NCBI GenBank assembly: GCA_963817635.1
Contig: CAWFPR010000026.1
Coordinates: forward strand, 62,001-126,000
DNA from: CAWFPR01 sp963817635
GTDB taxonomy: Bacteria > Acidobacteriota > Vicinamibacteria > Vicinamibacterales > 2-12-FULL-66-21
Length of the DNA: 64,000 nucleotides
Reading direction: 5' to 3'
A model generated the notes under the pieces. That model was not told where the DNA came from. It worked only from the letters and a program-made list of their open reading frames with translations, and ran no database searches. Positions 52,939-61,700 of this stretch are shown here, one piece after another. The translations under genes were made by a program, and so were the position numbers. Within the stretch, counting starts at the first letter, position 1. Each line of letters opens with the position of its first letter.

Positions 52939-53496
52939 ATGCGCAAGGTGCAGGTGTTCGAGAACGTTTCGCTCGACGGCTTCTTCGTCGATGCGAAGAA
53001 CGACATGAGCTGGGCGCACAGGCACGACGAAGAGTGGAATGCGTTCGCGAGCGGGAATGCGAGCGGCGAATCGGCGCTGCTGTTTGGCCGCCTCACCTAT
53101 GCGATGATGGCGGCATTCTGGCCGACGCCGCAGGCGGCACAGATGCTGCCGGCGGTAGCCGCCGGCATGAACCGCGCGCGCAAGTTCGTCGTCTCGCGTA
53201 CGCTCGAGACCGCCGAGTGGGAGAACACAACGCTGCTCAAGGGGGACCTCGTGTCCGAGGTGGCGCGTCTCAAACAGGAGTCCGGCCCCGACCTCGTGAT
53301 CCTTGGGAGCGGCAGCGTCGTTTCCCAGCTCACCGAGGCGCGCCTCATCGACGCGTACCAGATCGTGGTGAATCCCACCGTCCTCGGCCGGGGCCGCACG
53401 CTGTTCGAGACGGTCGGGACCCGTTTGCCGCTGCGGCTTGCCCGGACAAGGTCCTTCACCAACGGTAATGTCGTCCTCTGGTACGAACCGTTCTGA
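52939..53496 (+). CDS. Dihydrofolate-reductase-like (RibD C-terminal domain) protein
   Basis: 185 residues: MRKVQVFENVSLDGFFVDAK at the start, ALLFGRLTYAMMAAFWPTPQ, KFVVSRTLETAEWENTTLLK and DLVILGSGSVVSQLTEARLI, the NADPH-binding loop. Homologues are reductases of unknown substrate. It follows the ECF42 gene by 168 bp on the same strand and, like DGPF genes, is a common member of the ECF42 neighbourhood. Confidence 0.88.
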   Translation: MRKVQVFENVSLDGFFVDAKNDMSWAHRHDEEWNAFASGNASGESALLFGRLTYAMMAAFWPTPQAAQMLPAVAAGMNRARKFVVSRTLETAEWENTTLLKGDLVSEVARLKQESGPDLVILGSGSVVSQLTEARLIDAYQIVVNPTVLGRGRTLFETVGTRLPLRLARTRSFTNGNVVLWYEPF

Positions 53497-53704
53497 CCGT
53501 ACAACCCCGTCCTCGTCTGCGCACACCGCGAGGACATTCCGGCAAGAGCGGGACGCCGCGTGGGCTCCGCGCCACCGAGAGCGACCACAACGTCGGTGCT
53601 CCCAGAAGGAGGAGTCATCTCGAAGATCACTCCACAGCCGTTCTGAGTTGTTTTGGTCAGCGGGACGGCTCACGTCAGAGCGGGCTAGAAGTGGATCGCA
53701 TTCC

Positions 53705-54521
53705 TTACCACCCGACAGGCCAACACCGTGATGAAGGAGCACAGGAATGGCGCCGCCCGCGGCGAACTGAAGAGCTTGGCTGGGTGTCAGGGACGGAAGC
53801 CGCAAGTACCAGGTCACGCGCAATCGCGTGCAACTCCAGAATCGACTGACCCCTTGTGGTCGAATGCCTCGAGGCCTGGCTCACGACTCGACCATCGGCG
53901 AGCGGGCCGCCGACGATCTCGATGGTGTCCTCCGCGACCGCGTTCAGCGTGAAGCCCTCGAACGTCATCATCAGGCGGCCGATCTGGTCCCAGGTGAACG
54001 GTCGGCCATCGACGATGAGAAGCGGGAGCGCACCTTCTGTCTCGGGGTCGGACGTTGAGCCCCTGGCGGATTCGCTCGCGTAAGAGCTTGAACAAGTCCT
54101 GGGCGTCGGCCTCGAGATCGCCGAGAATCTGGAAGCGATAGCCGCCTCGCGCATCGCGATGGCCGATCTCACGCGCGGACATGGCGTGTCCGGTGCCAAC
54201 CAGCATCGATCGAATCTCGAACCGGTGCCCCACGCCATCGACATCGGTGACCGCAACAGGCGCGATGGGCGTGTTGTCGAAGTTGACGCCGAGGCGCTCG
54301 GCCAACTCCTCGTTGAAACAGCGGCAGCAGCGTTCACCCACCTCGGCCACCGAGATTGAATCGTAGGGGCGCAGGACTTTCCCGCACACACCGCATCGGC
54401 GTCTACATTCCCTGCCACGCGAACGTGGGACGCCGAGCCCGAGGAACGCCCCGCCCGAGCAGGCCACGCAATGGCATACGCGCCAACCCGGACGTGAGGA
54501 CCGCCTGACCAGCGAGTCCAT
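53705..54521 (-). CDS. Unrecognised protein with Cys-x-x-Cys pairs, frameshifted
   Basis: The N-terminal part has Cys pairs (VCHCVAC; RCGVCGKVLRPYDSISVAEV; ERCCRCFNEELAERLGVNFD) suggesting a zinc ribbon. Then VTDVDGVGHRFEIRSMLVGT, GGYRFQILGDLEADAQDLFK and, after a frame change near 54060, LPLLIVDGRPFTWDQIGRLM and FEGFTLNAVAEDTIEIVG. The blocks look conserved and collinear but I do not recognise the family with certainty. The 3' end is unclear, because the reading frame runs into the repeat copy at 53776; the true stop may be missing. Confidence 0.4.
53776..53804 (+). repeat. Direct repeat, copy B
   Basis: Second copy of TTGGCTGGGTGTCAGGGAC with a diverged tail (GGAAGCCGCAAGTACCAGG). With copy A at 50919 it brackets 2.84 kb containing the YciI, ECF42 and reductase genes. 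Confidence 0.6.
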
Positions 54522-54559
54522 GTGACTCGCGACAGCTTCTGCCGAGCTTGCGACGAGGA

Positions 54560-54937
54560 CTACGAGCCGCCGAATTCCCCGCCATCCAGCGGCCGCACCT
54601 CGCATTCAAGGTTCCATTCGTCGCCGTGGACCGCGAGGAATCGCTTCGTGAGCGCGATCGCCTCCTTCATCGACGGGGCTTCCAAGATCGCGTAGCCGCC
54701 GATCACTTCCTTCGTCTCCGCGAACGGACCGTCGACTATCGACAGCTTGCCGTGGTTCGAGCGCACGCGGACGCCCTCTTTCGTAGGGCGCAGGCCGGCA
54801 GTCCGTATGAGGGATCCTTCGCGAATCATCTCTTCCATGAGCACGCCCATGTCCTGCATGAGGCGCTCACTGGGCTTCTGTCCGGTCGTCTCATCAATAC
54901 GGATCATCGAAAGGAATCGCACGTTGTCCACCTTCAC
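54560..54937 (-). CDS. YciI-like DGPF-domain protein
   Basis: 125 residues: VRFLSMIRIDETTGQKPSER, LKPTKEGVRVR-type segment, KLSIVDGPFAETKEVIGGYA (DGPF motif) and FLAVHGDEWNLECEVRPLDG. Second DGPF gene in the window, without an adjacent ECF42 gene, though the ECF42 factor at 51547 could act on it. The GTG at 54937 is chosen since the family's first strand begins there; no strong ribosome binding site is visible. Confidence 0.8.
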   Translation of the reverse strand: MKVDNVRFLSMIRIDETTGQKPSERLMQDMGVLMEEMIREGSLIRTAGLRPTKEGVRVRSNHGKLSIVDGPFAETKEVIGGYAILEAPSMKEAIALTKRFLAVHGDEWNLECEVRPLDGGEFGGS

Positions 54938-55065
54938 TTCGTAACCGCCGGGATTGGCAACTGGTAGTCGAACGGGACGGCGACGTTTCGACAGGCATCT
55001 GCCGAGAGCGCCATGGCTCGCACCAGCCAGATCGTCGGCGATCGGGGTTGGCGGCAGCAATCTCA

Positions 55066-55348
55066 TCAGAACCGATCGGCTTGCGCAAGGAATGAGGGCG
55101 ACAGCGGGACAACAGCCACGTGTCGGTGCCGCTTGTGCAGGGCGCTGCCTCGGCCCGCCAGGCGGGCGATCGTGGCCGTGTCGGTGCCAGCGCTCTCCAG
55201 CACGTCTACGTCGGCCGTTGGCCGCACGCGCGTAGTGCTCCGCGAGCACGAAGTCACCCATGCAGTGCAGCTCGGTGCGGTGCGTCAGCACCTGGTCGAG
55301 CACCACGAGCATCGACTGCCACGGCTCGTGCAGGCGCTTAGAGGCCAT
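55066..55348 (-). CDS. DUF6036-like nucleotidyltransferase, truncated and frameshifted
   Basis: First frame: SMLVVLDQVLTHRTELHCMG, then DFVLAEHYA; second frame: RPTADVDVLESAGTDTATIA with the 'TaD-D' acidic pair of minimal nucleotidyltransferases, then RLAGRGSALHKRHRHVAVV and a stop at 55066. It resembles DUF6036 nucleotidyltransferases that pair with XRE proteins, as in AbiE-like toxin systems. The ATG overlaps the XRE gene's stop by 11 bp. The last ~80 residues of the family are missing. Confidence 0.5.
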
Positions 55349-56017
55349 GCGTGAGCTCGCTGGCGTTGAGGGTCGTCAGGACATGCCAGTGCGTCGCCTC
55401 AGGCGACCGGTGCTGACGGAGCCACGTCCGTTCGGCCTCCGTCATCGAGAGCCGGAAGGCGTCTTCCCGCTGCAACCGCGAGGTACTCCAGGGCCTGCTC
55501 CACCCGTGCGAGTCGCGCGGACACCTCGGCGTTCCCTCGCTGATCGGCCAGCTGTCGCGCCAGCGTGACGAGAAAGCCCAGCCGGTTCTGAAGGTCGTCG
55601 AGCTTCGCCTGTCGGACCAGCCACTCCCAATCCAGGTTGGCGTACGTGAGCGCGACCCACACGAGGGCCTCGACCACGCGCGCGTCCAGGTCCGCGGTCT
55701 TGAGGGCCCGCAGGAGCAACTCCGCTGGATTGAGGCCCTGACGCCGCCGACGCCAGGCGAAACCCGGGTACCCCAACGTGGCCAGGGCCGTCGTCACGGC
55801 ATCGTGACCCAGGGGCGTGGACGTTGACCCGAGCGGCAAGGCGGTCGCCGGCAGGCCCAGGTACTCGAGCCGCCTTCTGAGCCATCCTGGCGGGAACTGG
55901 GCGCTGGCCGCGTTCCATGAGGCTGACGTACCCCTGGGACACGCCGAGGTGCTCGGCCAGATCGGCCTGCGTCCATCCCCGCTGCCTTCGGCCCACGCGA
56001 AATTCTCCTCCCGTCAT
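55338..56017 (-). CDS. XRE-family regulator, probable antitoxin, frameshifted
   Basis: N-terminal HTH (RVGRRQRGWTQADLAEHLGV; SQGYVSLMERGQRPVPARMA). After a frame change near 55870 it continues LGHDAVTTALATLGYPGFAW, AELLLRALKTADLDARVVEA and RQADQRGNAEVSARLARVEQ-like helices, and after another near 55455 it ends TEAERTWLRQHRSPEATHWH ... SELTHGL with TAA at 55338-55340. The gene is coupled to the nucleotidyltransferase by overlap. A perfect AT-rich palindrome sits 3 bp before its ATG, consistent with autorepression. Toxin-antitoxin function is inferred from gene pair and layout. Confidence 0.6.
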
Positions 56018-56020
56018 GGA

Positions 56021-56047
56021 CAAATATTACACCAATTGTAATATTTG
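56021..56047. promoter_or_regulatory. AT-rich perfect palindrome, probable operator of the XRE gene
   Basis: CAAATATTAC, 7-bp spacer, GTAATATTTG: perfect 10-base arms in an otherwise GC-rich region, ending 3 bp before the ATG at 56017 (minus strand). The downstream arm contains TAATAT, a good -10 box, which would place the transcript start at or very near the ATG (leaderless mRNA) and let the regulator cover its own promoter. Confidence 0.65.
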
Positions 56048-56123
56048 TTGCCACTCTATCTGGGTCGTCATCCATCGGGTCCACTGCGCGGTGTCGGTGT
56101 AGTGCTGGAACATCACGGCATGG

Positions 56124-56240
56124 ACCGCCGTTGTGCCACACGAGTCGTTCGTCGACGTTACACGTCCGGCCGACGTAGTGGCGATCAGGGTCGCTGTCGC
56201 TTCTGAGGATGTAGACGAATCGGGCTCCCATGCCTCGCAT
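56124..56240 (-). pseudogene. GIY-YIG nuclease fragment
   Basis: RFVYILRSDSDPDRHYVGRT, then CNVDERLVWHNGG: the first 40 residues of a small GIY-YIG endonuclease (the 'VYIL...HYVGRT' pair is the GIY-YIG motif). Homology stops after HNGG and the rest is absent. The short remnant lies just upstream of the XRE operator. Confidence 0.5.
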
Positions 56241-56430
56241 GGGGCGGCGGTAGCAGCTTGTGCGCCAACTCAAACGGCGCGTGATTCTGCGCGAAGAACA
56301 AGGCCAGACTCGTAAAAGTACGCAGGTGCTGCGCGCTTTGACCGAAGGCGAGTGCGCGGAAATTGGCGTCCGCCTTCGCGGCTGCGCCGCTTCGGCGAGA
56401 CAGACTTCGCGTGCAGGAGACTCGGGTGCA

Positions 56431-56481
56431 GGTCGGCGCTTTGCGCCGACCTAGACGAAGCTCGGCGAAGCCGAGCGAAGT
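56431..56481 (-). terminator. Two adjacent hairpins downstream of tRNA-Gln
   Basis: GGTCGGCGC-TTT-GCGCCGACC at 56431-56451 (9-bp stem) and GCTCGGC-GAA-GCCGAGC at 56460-56476 (7-bp stem, extended outside by AGAC/GTCT at 56453 and 56480). A third weaker stem CGCCG/CGGCG is at 56385-56397. They follow the 3' end of the tRNA on the minus strand, so they could terminate its transcript, and also look like a REP-type element. Confidence 0.5.
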
Positions 56482-56482
56482 C

Positions 56483-56556
56483 TGGCTGGGAGGCAGGGAT
56501 TCGAACCCCGATAAGCAGAGTCAGAGTCTGCTGTCCTACCGTTGAACGACCTCCCA
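56483..56556 (-). tRNA. tRNA-Gln (anticodon CTG), CCA encoded
   Basis: Acceptor stem TGGGAGG/CCTCCCA with discriminator G and encoded CCA; anticodon stem GCAGA/TCTGC around loop CTCTGAC, anticodon CTG (complement of 56522-56524); T-loop GTTCGAATC with stem to CCCTG; D-arm with AACGGTAGGAC. All arms fold, so it should be functional and read CAG. Confidence 0.93.
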
Positions 56557-56744
56557 GCAGCCGATGGGAAACCTTGATTATAGCTGGACCGTCGCGGCCC
56601 GGCAACTGCCCCCGGCCGCGCACCGCCGAGGTGCGAGACCACCCGCTCACGACAGTTCGCGAGCCGCCCGGACCGCGTAGAATGGGCGGCGCTGACGATC
56701 CCGAGCTCCTGCGCGCCCGCGCGCAAACGGAGGAGGAACCACCC

Positions 56745-58869
56745 ATGACCGTCCCCAACGAGTCCGCCGCCTCGCTGCGTTGGCTCCTCGATGGCCTCGG
56801 TAAGCCCCTGGGCGCTGCCTGGAGCGACGTTCGTGACCGCATGCGCGTGCGCACCCAGCAGAGCGTCATCTTCGCGACCGACTGGATATCCGATCCGTGG
56901 GTCGCGAAGGGCATTCAGCCGGCCGGCGATCTGCCGGCCGCGACGCCCGAGTACGACCCGCCGGACGAGGTCGACGGCTGGCCTCATTTCGACGTGCGAC
57001 GGACGCTTGCGGCAGTGTCACTGCCGGTCAAGTCAACCCGGCACGACACATTCGACGCGCTCGTCTCGGCGGCAGTCTCGAATGGTGACGGCGCCGACGG
57101 CGCGAAACAGGAGTTTTTCGCCTCGCAGCAACTGATCGCGTCGCACGGCGATGACCACATGATCCTCGGAGATCAGGTCCGCGCGTGGATTCTCGCATCG
57201 GTCGGCTCACTCCTCCGCGGGCTCGTCTTCGCGGCGCCGAATGTCAGCGACGACCTGATCGCCGATACAGCGGTCTTGCGTGTCGGCATCCCCCTTCAGA
57301 TGGCACTCCCGGAAACCTGGGTGCTCGCCAATCGGTTCGGCGATCGTCACCTGGAGCTGCTCCTGAATCTCACGGTTCAGCCCGACGGCGCCCTCGCGCC
57401 GCTCGACCCCGCCGATCTGCGGATCGGGCAGGGCCTTCCGTGGCAGCAGGCCTGGCGGTGGTTGAGCCTGGATGTCCGCGCGGACCTGGCCCTTGGCGCC
57501 GTACGACTCGCCGCCAGACTGCTGCGCAACCGCGGTCTGCGTCTGGGACTGGGCCGCGCGCTGAGCTCCCCCAACCCAGAGGTACGGACCCTCGCGACCG
57601 GCGTGCTGCGACGCTGGGCGCTCACGCTCAAGGCGATGGCGTGGGCCGAACACGCGCTCGGTCTGCCGTGGGACGTGATCCGGCCAGCCGACGTCGTGTG
57701 CTTTGCGTTCAGCGCAACGAAGCCGGAGTGGCCGCGTCGCCTGGTTGCGATCAGTCATCGGTCGGCCGAAGTGAAGCCGCGACTGCGCCACATGGGTGTG
57801 TGGAAGTCATCACGCTGCGCGATCGATGCTACGTACGTTCCGTCGTGGGAGACGAATACCGGCATGATCTGGGGGCTGTTCGCCGCATCTCCTGCACTGG
57901 TCCGGGTCCGAACCCCTGGCTACGAGACATCCGTCTGGTGCCGCCGCGAAGCCGAGATGATCGGACACCTGCTCGATCGCGCCGACTTTCACGCCGGCCG
58001 CTGCACGGCCGACATCGAGCAGGAGCAGCTCGGCGTTCTGGACGAGTGGGAGATCGACGTCCGCGGCAGACCTCGTGACGCGTTCGCCGCGATCCAGCCC
58101 GAGTTCCCCGCGTTCGGCCTCACGGTCTGGAGCCCGCGACCCGCGCCGCCATGGGAACTGGCCCTGCTTCGAGCCGCGGGCGCCCTTCGTGCCATGAGTG
58201 CGTTCATCGGGGACCCGTCGATGGTGAATCGGGTTGTAGACGAACTGCGCAGTCACGGCGACGTCACGCTGCTCCCTCCCCCGACGAATCACCCCGATGG
58301 ATGGCGCTCCTACGCGGCCATCTTCGAGAGCGTCGGCGCGCTGACCGGGTTCAGCGTCCGCGGATCCCTGCCCGCTGCGACTTCCCGAGGCCTACACCGA
58401 CGACGACGTGGTGCGCGACCGCGCGCTCTGCGACCTCATTCCTGACCTGAGGACGGGCTCGCCGAGCCTGGGTGACGTGCTCGTCGCCGTTGAGTTCCTG
58501 CGCACGATATGGCCGGTCATGGTGAATCAGGGGCGAGGGCGGTTCCTGATCCTGAACCTCCAGGGGCTCAGCCATCGGCAATGGACGGAGGATCCGTCGT
58601 GGAGCCTGCACCGGGGCCTCGCGGCACTCCGCGGATTGCCCGTGCCGCTGTGGTTCCTTCAACAGGGCGATCAGGGACTCAGTGACTGGGGTCTGCCGGG
58701 CGATCCTCCAATCCTCACCGAACACGTGGACGCCCAGTTCGGATGGATGCTGGAGGCACACCCCGATGCCGCCGAGTGGCGCGCGCGATACCCGGACGAT
58801 TCCGGCCTCGACGTCTCAGCCGCCGTGCGGGAGTTGTGCCTGCGTCGAGCGATAATGCCTGAATGCTGA
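56745..58869 (+). CDS. Large uncharacterised protein with a TIR-like block, one frameshift
   Basis: About 707 residues. An N-terminal region with helical character (QQAWRWLSLDVRADLALGAV; GLRLGLGRALSSPNPEVRTL) is followed at residues 331-410 by a block resembling TIR domains: RRLVAISHRSAEVKPRLRHM (first strand), CAIDATYVPSWETNTGMIWG, VRVRTPGYETSVWCRREAEM, where W398-C399-x-x-E402 corresponds to the catalytic-Glu 'S-WC--E' motif of TIR NADases. A C-terminal part (GLSHRQWTEDPSWSLHRGLA) is unrecognised. One frame change near 58380. AGGAGG lies 8 nt before ATG 56745. Its 3' end overlaps the MscS gene by 7 bp. The TIR assignment is tentative. Confidence 0.65.
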
Positions 58870-59756
58870 ACGGCACCGCGCAGGACTTGCTGGTCAAGCT
58901 CAGGAGTTGGGTGGACGGGGCGGTGCTCATGCTGCCCAACCTCGCCGCCGCCGTCCTGACGCTCGTCGGTTTCTGGCTGGTCGCGCGCATCCTCTCGGGC
59001 CTCACGGCTCGCGTCCTCCGCCGCGCGACGCCCTACGAAGAGATCAACCGGCTGCTCACGAGCCTGGTCTGGACAACCGTGATGGCGACCGGGCTCTTCG
59101 TCTCGCTGGGGATCCTGCAGCTCGACAAGACGGTGACGTCGCTCGTCACCGGCGCCGGCATCCTGACCTTGATCGCCGGCCTCGCGTTCCAGGACCTGGC
59201 GACGAACTTCATCGCCGGCATCCTGCTTCAGCTTCGCCATCCGTTCCGGACCGGCCATCTCGTGAAGACGAGCGACTTCTACGGCACGGTCGAACACATC
59301 AACCTGCGCGCCACCGTGCTGCGGACGCTGACCGGGCAGCTCGTATTCATGCCGAACAAGGACGTCTTCCAGAGCCCGCTCCAGAACTTCAGCGCCTCCG
59401 GGCATCGACGCGTCGATATCTCGGTCGGCGTCTCGTATGGCGACGACCTGGACAAGGCGCAGCGAGTGGCGATGCAGGCCGTGGAAGATGTCCCGGGGCG
59501 CGACCGCGACCGCCCGGTGGAGCTCTTCTACGAGGGCTTCGGCGACAGCTCCATCGACTTCACCCTGCGGTTCTGGATCCCGTTCGAGAACCGCGAGCCC
59601 GACTACCTCGCCGCCCGCAGCGAGGCCGTCAAGCGGATCAAGCGCGCGTTCGACGCCGAAGGGGTCACCATTCCGTTCCCGATCCGCACGCTCGACTTCA
59701 GCACCGTCGGCGGGCGCCGGTTGTCCGAGGAATGGCGACCTGACAACACGACGTAG
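58863..59756 (+). CDS. MscS-family mechanosensitive ion channel
   Basis: 297 residues: three TM helices (LPNLAAAVLTLVGFWLVARI; VMATGLFVSLGILQLDKTVT; TGAGILTLIAGLAFQDLATN, the pore-lining TM3) and the beta domain (GHLVKTSDFYGTVEHINLRA; LVFMPNKDVFQSPLQNFSAS), then VGVSYGDDLDKAQRVAMQAV. Typical small-conductance channel length. It starts inside the stop region of the TIR-like gene (ATGCTGA overlap), implying coupled translation and probably a shared role. Confidence 0.9.
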   Translation: MLNGTAQDLLVKLRSWVDGAVLMLPNLAAAVLTLVGFWLVARILSGLTARVLRRATPYEEINRLLTSLVWTTVMATGLFVSLGILQLDKTVTSLVTGAGILTLIAGLAFQDLATNFIAGILLQLRHPFRTGHLVKTSDFYGTVEHINLRATVLRTLTGQLVFMPNKDVFQSPLQNFSASGHRRVDISVGVSYGDDLDKAQRVAMQAVEDVPGRDRDRPVELFYEGFGDSSIDFTLRFWIPFENREPDYLAARSEAVKRIKRAFDAEGVTIPFPIRTLDFSTVGGRRLSEEWRPDNTT

Positions 59757-59809
59757 ATGCAAGGACGCGCCGGCCGATCGGATTCAGCCGCCCCGGGCGG
59801 AGGCACATC

Positions 59810-61053
59810 CTATTCGTGCCTCAGCGCCAGAATCGGATCGATCCGGCTTGCGCGCTGCGCGGGAATCAAGCCGGCGAGCGCCGAGACGAGCGCCAGCAGC
59901 AGGACGGTCGATCCGGCCAGCGCGGGATCGTGCGGGCGGATTCCATAGAGCTGCGACGACACGTAGCCGCCGAGCAGCATCGCTGCCGGGATGCCGACCG
60001 CGAGGCCGATCGCGAGCAGCAGCAGGACCTCGCGCATCACGAGCCACACGAGAAAGACCGGCTGGGCGCCGAGCGCCAGGCGGATTCCGAGTTCCTTCCT
60101 GCGGCGCGCCACCACGAATGCCATCACGCCATAGAGACCGACCGAGGCCAGCAGCGTCGCGAGCGCGCCGAAACCAGCCGAGAGCATCGCAATCAGGCGA
60201 TCGCTGAGGAGCGTCTCGTCGAGCTGCCCCTCGACCGTCTTCATGCTGTAGACCGGAATGCCGGGTCCGAGCTGCCGGACCTCGTTCCGCACGAGGCTGA
60301 ACACGCTGGACGAGGCAGACTGCGCGCGGACGTAGAACGCGGCGCTGTCCTTTCCCCAATGTGGCACGAACACCTGCCGGTGCACGCCTTCCCGCGGTCC
60401 CTCGTAGAGCGAGTCGGCGACGACCCCGATGATCTCGATCGGCAGCTTCGTGCCGGGACCGACGCCGAAGCCGAGGTGTTTTCCGATGGCGCTGCGGCCG
60501 GGGAAGAAGTGTTCGGCGAAGCGCCGGTTCACCAGGGCAACGCGCGCCACGTCGTTGTTCGCAATCTCCTTCGCATCGCCCGTCCGGAAGTCGCGTCCCT
60601 CGAGCAGCGGGATCTTGAGCGTCTTGAAATAGTCCGGCGACACCGCGTTCATGAACGCCTGCATGTCCTCGCCGTCTTTCGCCTGGTGTCCCTCCACCGA
60701 CATCGAACTGTCCCACTCGTCGCCGGAGAGGATCGACACGCTCGCCATGGCGGCCGAGGTGACTCCGGGCAGCGACCCGCACGCGCTCGAGGAGCTGCCG
60801 GTAGAAGTGGGTCGCGCGCTCGTCGTCGTAGCCGCTGAGCGACGGCGACAGCTGGACCCTGCTGATAGAGCATGACCAGCTCTTCCGGGGCCTTGACTGG
60901 CAGCTTGCGCAGCAGGATCTGGTCGGTCAGCGTGAAAATCGCGGTGTTGGCGCCGATCCCGAGCGCGAGCGAGACAATCGCGACGCTGGCAAAGAGCGGA
61001 CTGCGGCGAAGGCCCCGCAAGGCGAAGCGGAGATCGGCGAAGACGTTGGCCAT
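59810..61053 (-). CDS. ADOP-type ABC transporter permease (MacB/FtsX-like), large internal deletion
   Basis: N-terminus is the canonical ADOP start (DLRFALRGLRRSPLFASVAI; SLALGIGANTAIFTLTDQIL; RKLPVKAPEELVMLYQQG). Near 60860 the frame changes and the sequence jumps to the second half: LSGYDDERATHFYRQLLERV in one frame and SLPGVTSAAMASVSILSGDE in the next, then the second FtsX domain with TM helices (VFLVWLVMREVLLLLAIGLA) and the end LIPAQRASRIDPILALRHE. Intact ADOP permeases are about 800 residues; here about 400 are missing, including the first periplasmic and FtsX domains. Such permeases are usually controlled by PadR regulators; one starts at 63809. Start ATG 61053. Confidence 0.75.
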
Positions 61054-61202
61054 GTTCCCTTGGACGGAACCGGAGGCGCAGGGGTTGGGAGCAGGTCGCG
61101 GGAAGCACAAAAGGCGCCGGTGTAAGAAACCGGCCTCACGATTGACTACCTTGTTCGAGGACACTTCACGCAGATGCACGCCACGCGCCGACGCAGGATG
61201 AG

Positions 61203-61700
61203 TTGTACGAGCAGGCGAGCGCCGGATTCGGGGCGGCGCTCGGACGGCTGGCTCGCTCCTGCGAGATCGACCAGGACAAACAGCAGGACCTCCTTCAGGA
61301 AATCCATCTGGCGCTGTGGCGCAGTCTGGCTGGCTTCGAGGGGACGTGCTCGCTGCGGACGTGGGTCTACCGCGTGGCCCACAACGTCGCCGCCTCGCAC
61401 GTCGTCCGCCAGCGGCGGCATGGGTCGCGGACGCTCGTCGGCCTGGAGGACATCGAAGCGACGCTGGCCGACCAGAAGGCGGAAGCAGGCATCGGCCGCC
61501 AGCACGTGCTGGATCGCCTCTACGGGTTGATCCGAATGCTGAAGCCTCCCGACCGCCAGATCATCCTTCTCTATCTCGAGGGATCGGACGCGGCGTCGAT
61601 CGCCGAGATCACCGGGATCTCGCCCGGGAACGTGGCGACGAGAATTCACCGAATCAAGCGAATCCTCGCAGAGCGATATCAGACAGGGGGCACATCATGA
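61203..61700 (+). CDS. ECF sigma factor
   Basis: 165 residues: sigma2 (DQDKQQDLLQEIHLALWRSL; SLRTWVYRVAHNVAASHVVR) and sigma4 (KPPDRQIILLYLEGSDAASI; ISPGNVATRIHRIKRILA). No ATG is in frame at the start; the frame is open from 61146 and TTG 61203 is the first usable codon. An ATG at 61174 in another frame with a GAGG upstream suggests a one-base error near 61180. Overlaps the next gene by 4 bp (ATGA). Confidence 0.85.
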   Translation: MYEQASAGFGAALGRLARSCEIDQDKQQDLLQEIHLALWRSLAGFEGTCSLRTWVYRVAHNVAASHVVRQRRHGSRTLVGLEDIEATLADQKAEAGIGRQHVLDRLYGLIRMLKPPDRQIILLYLEGSDAASIAEITGISPGNVATRIHRIKRILAERYQTGGTS

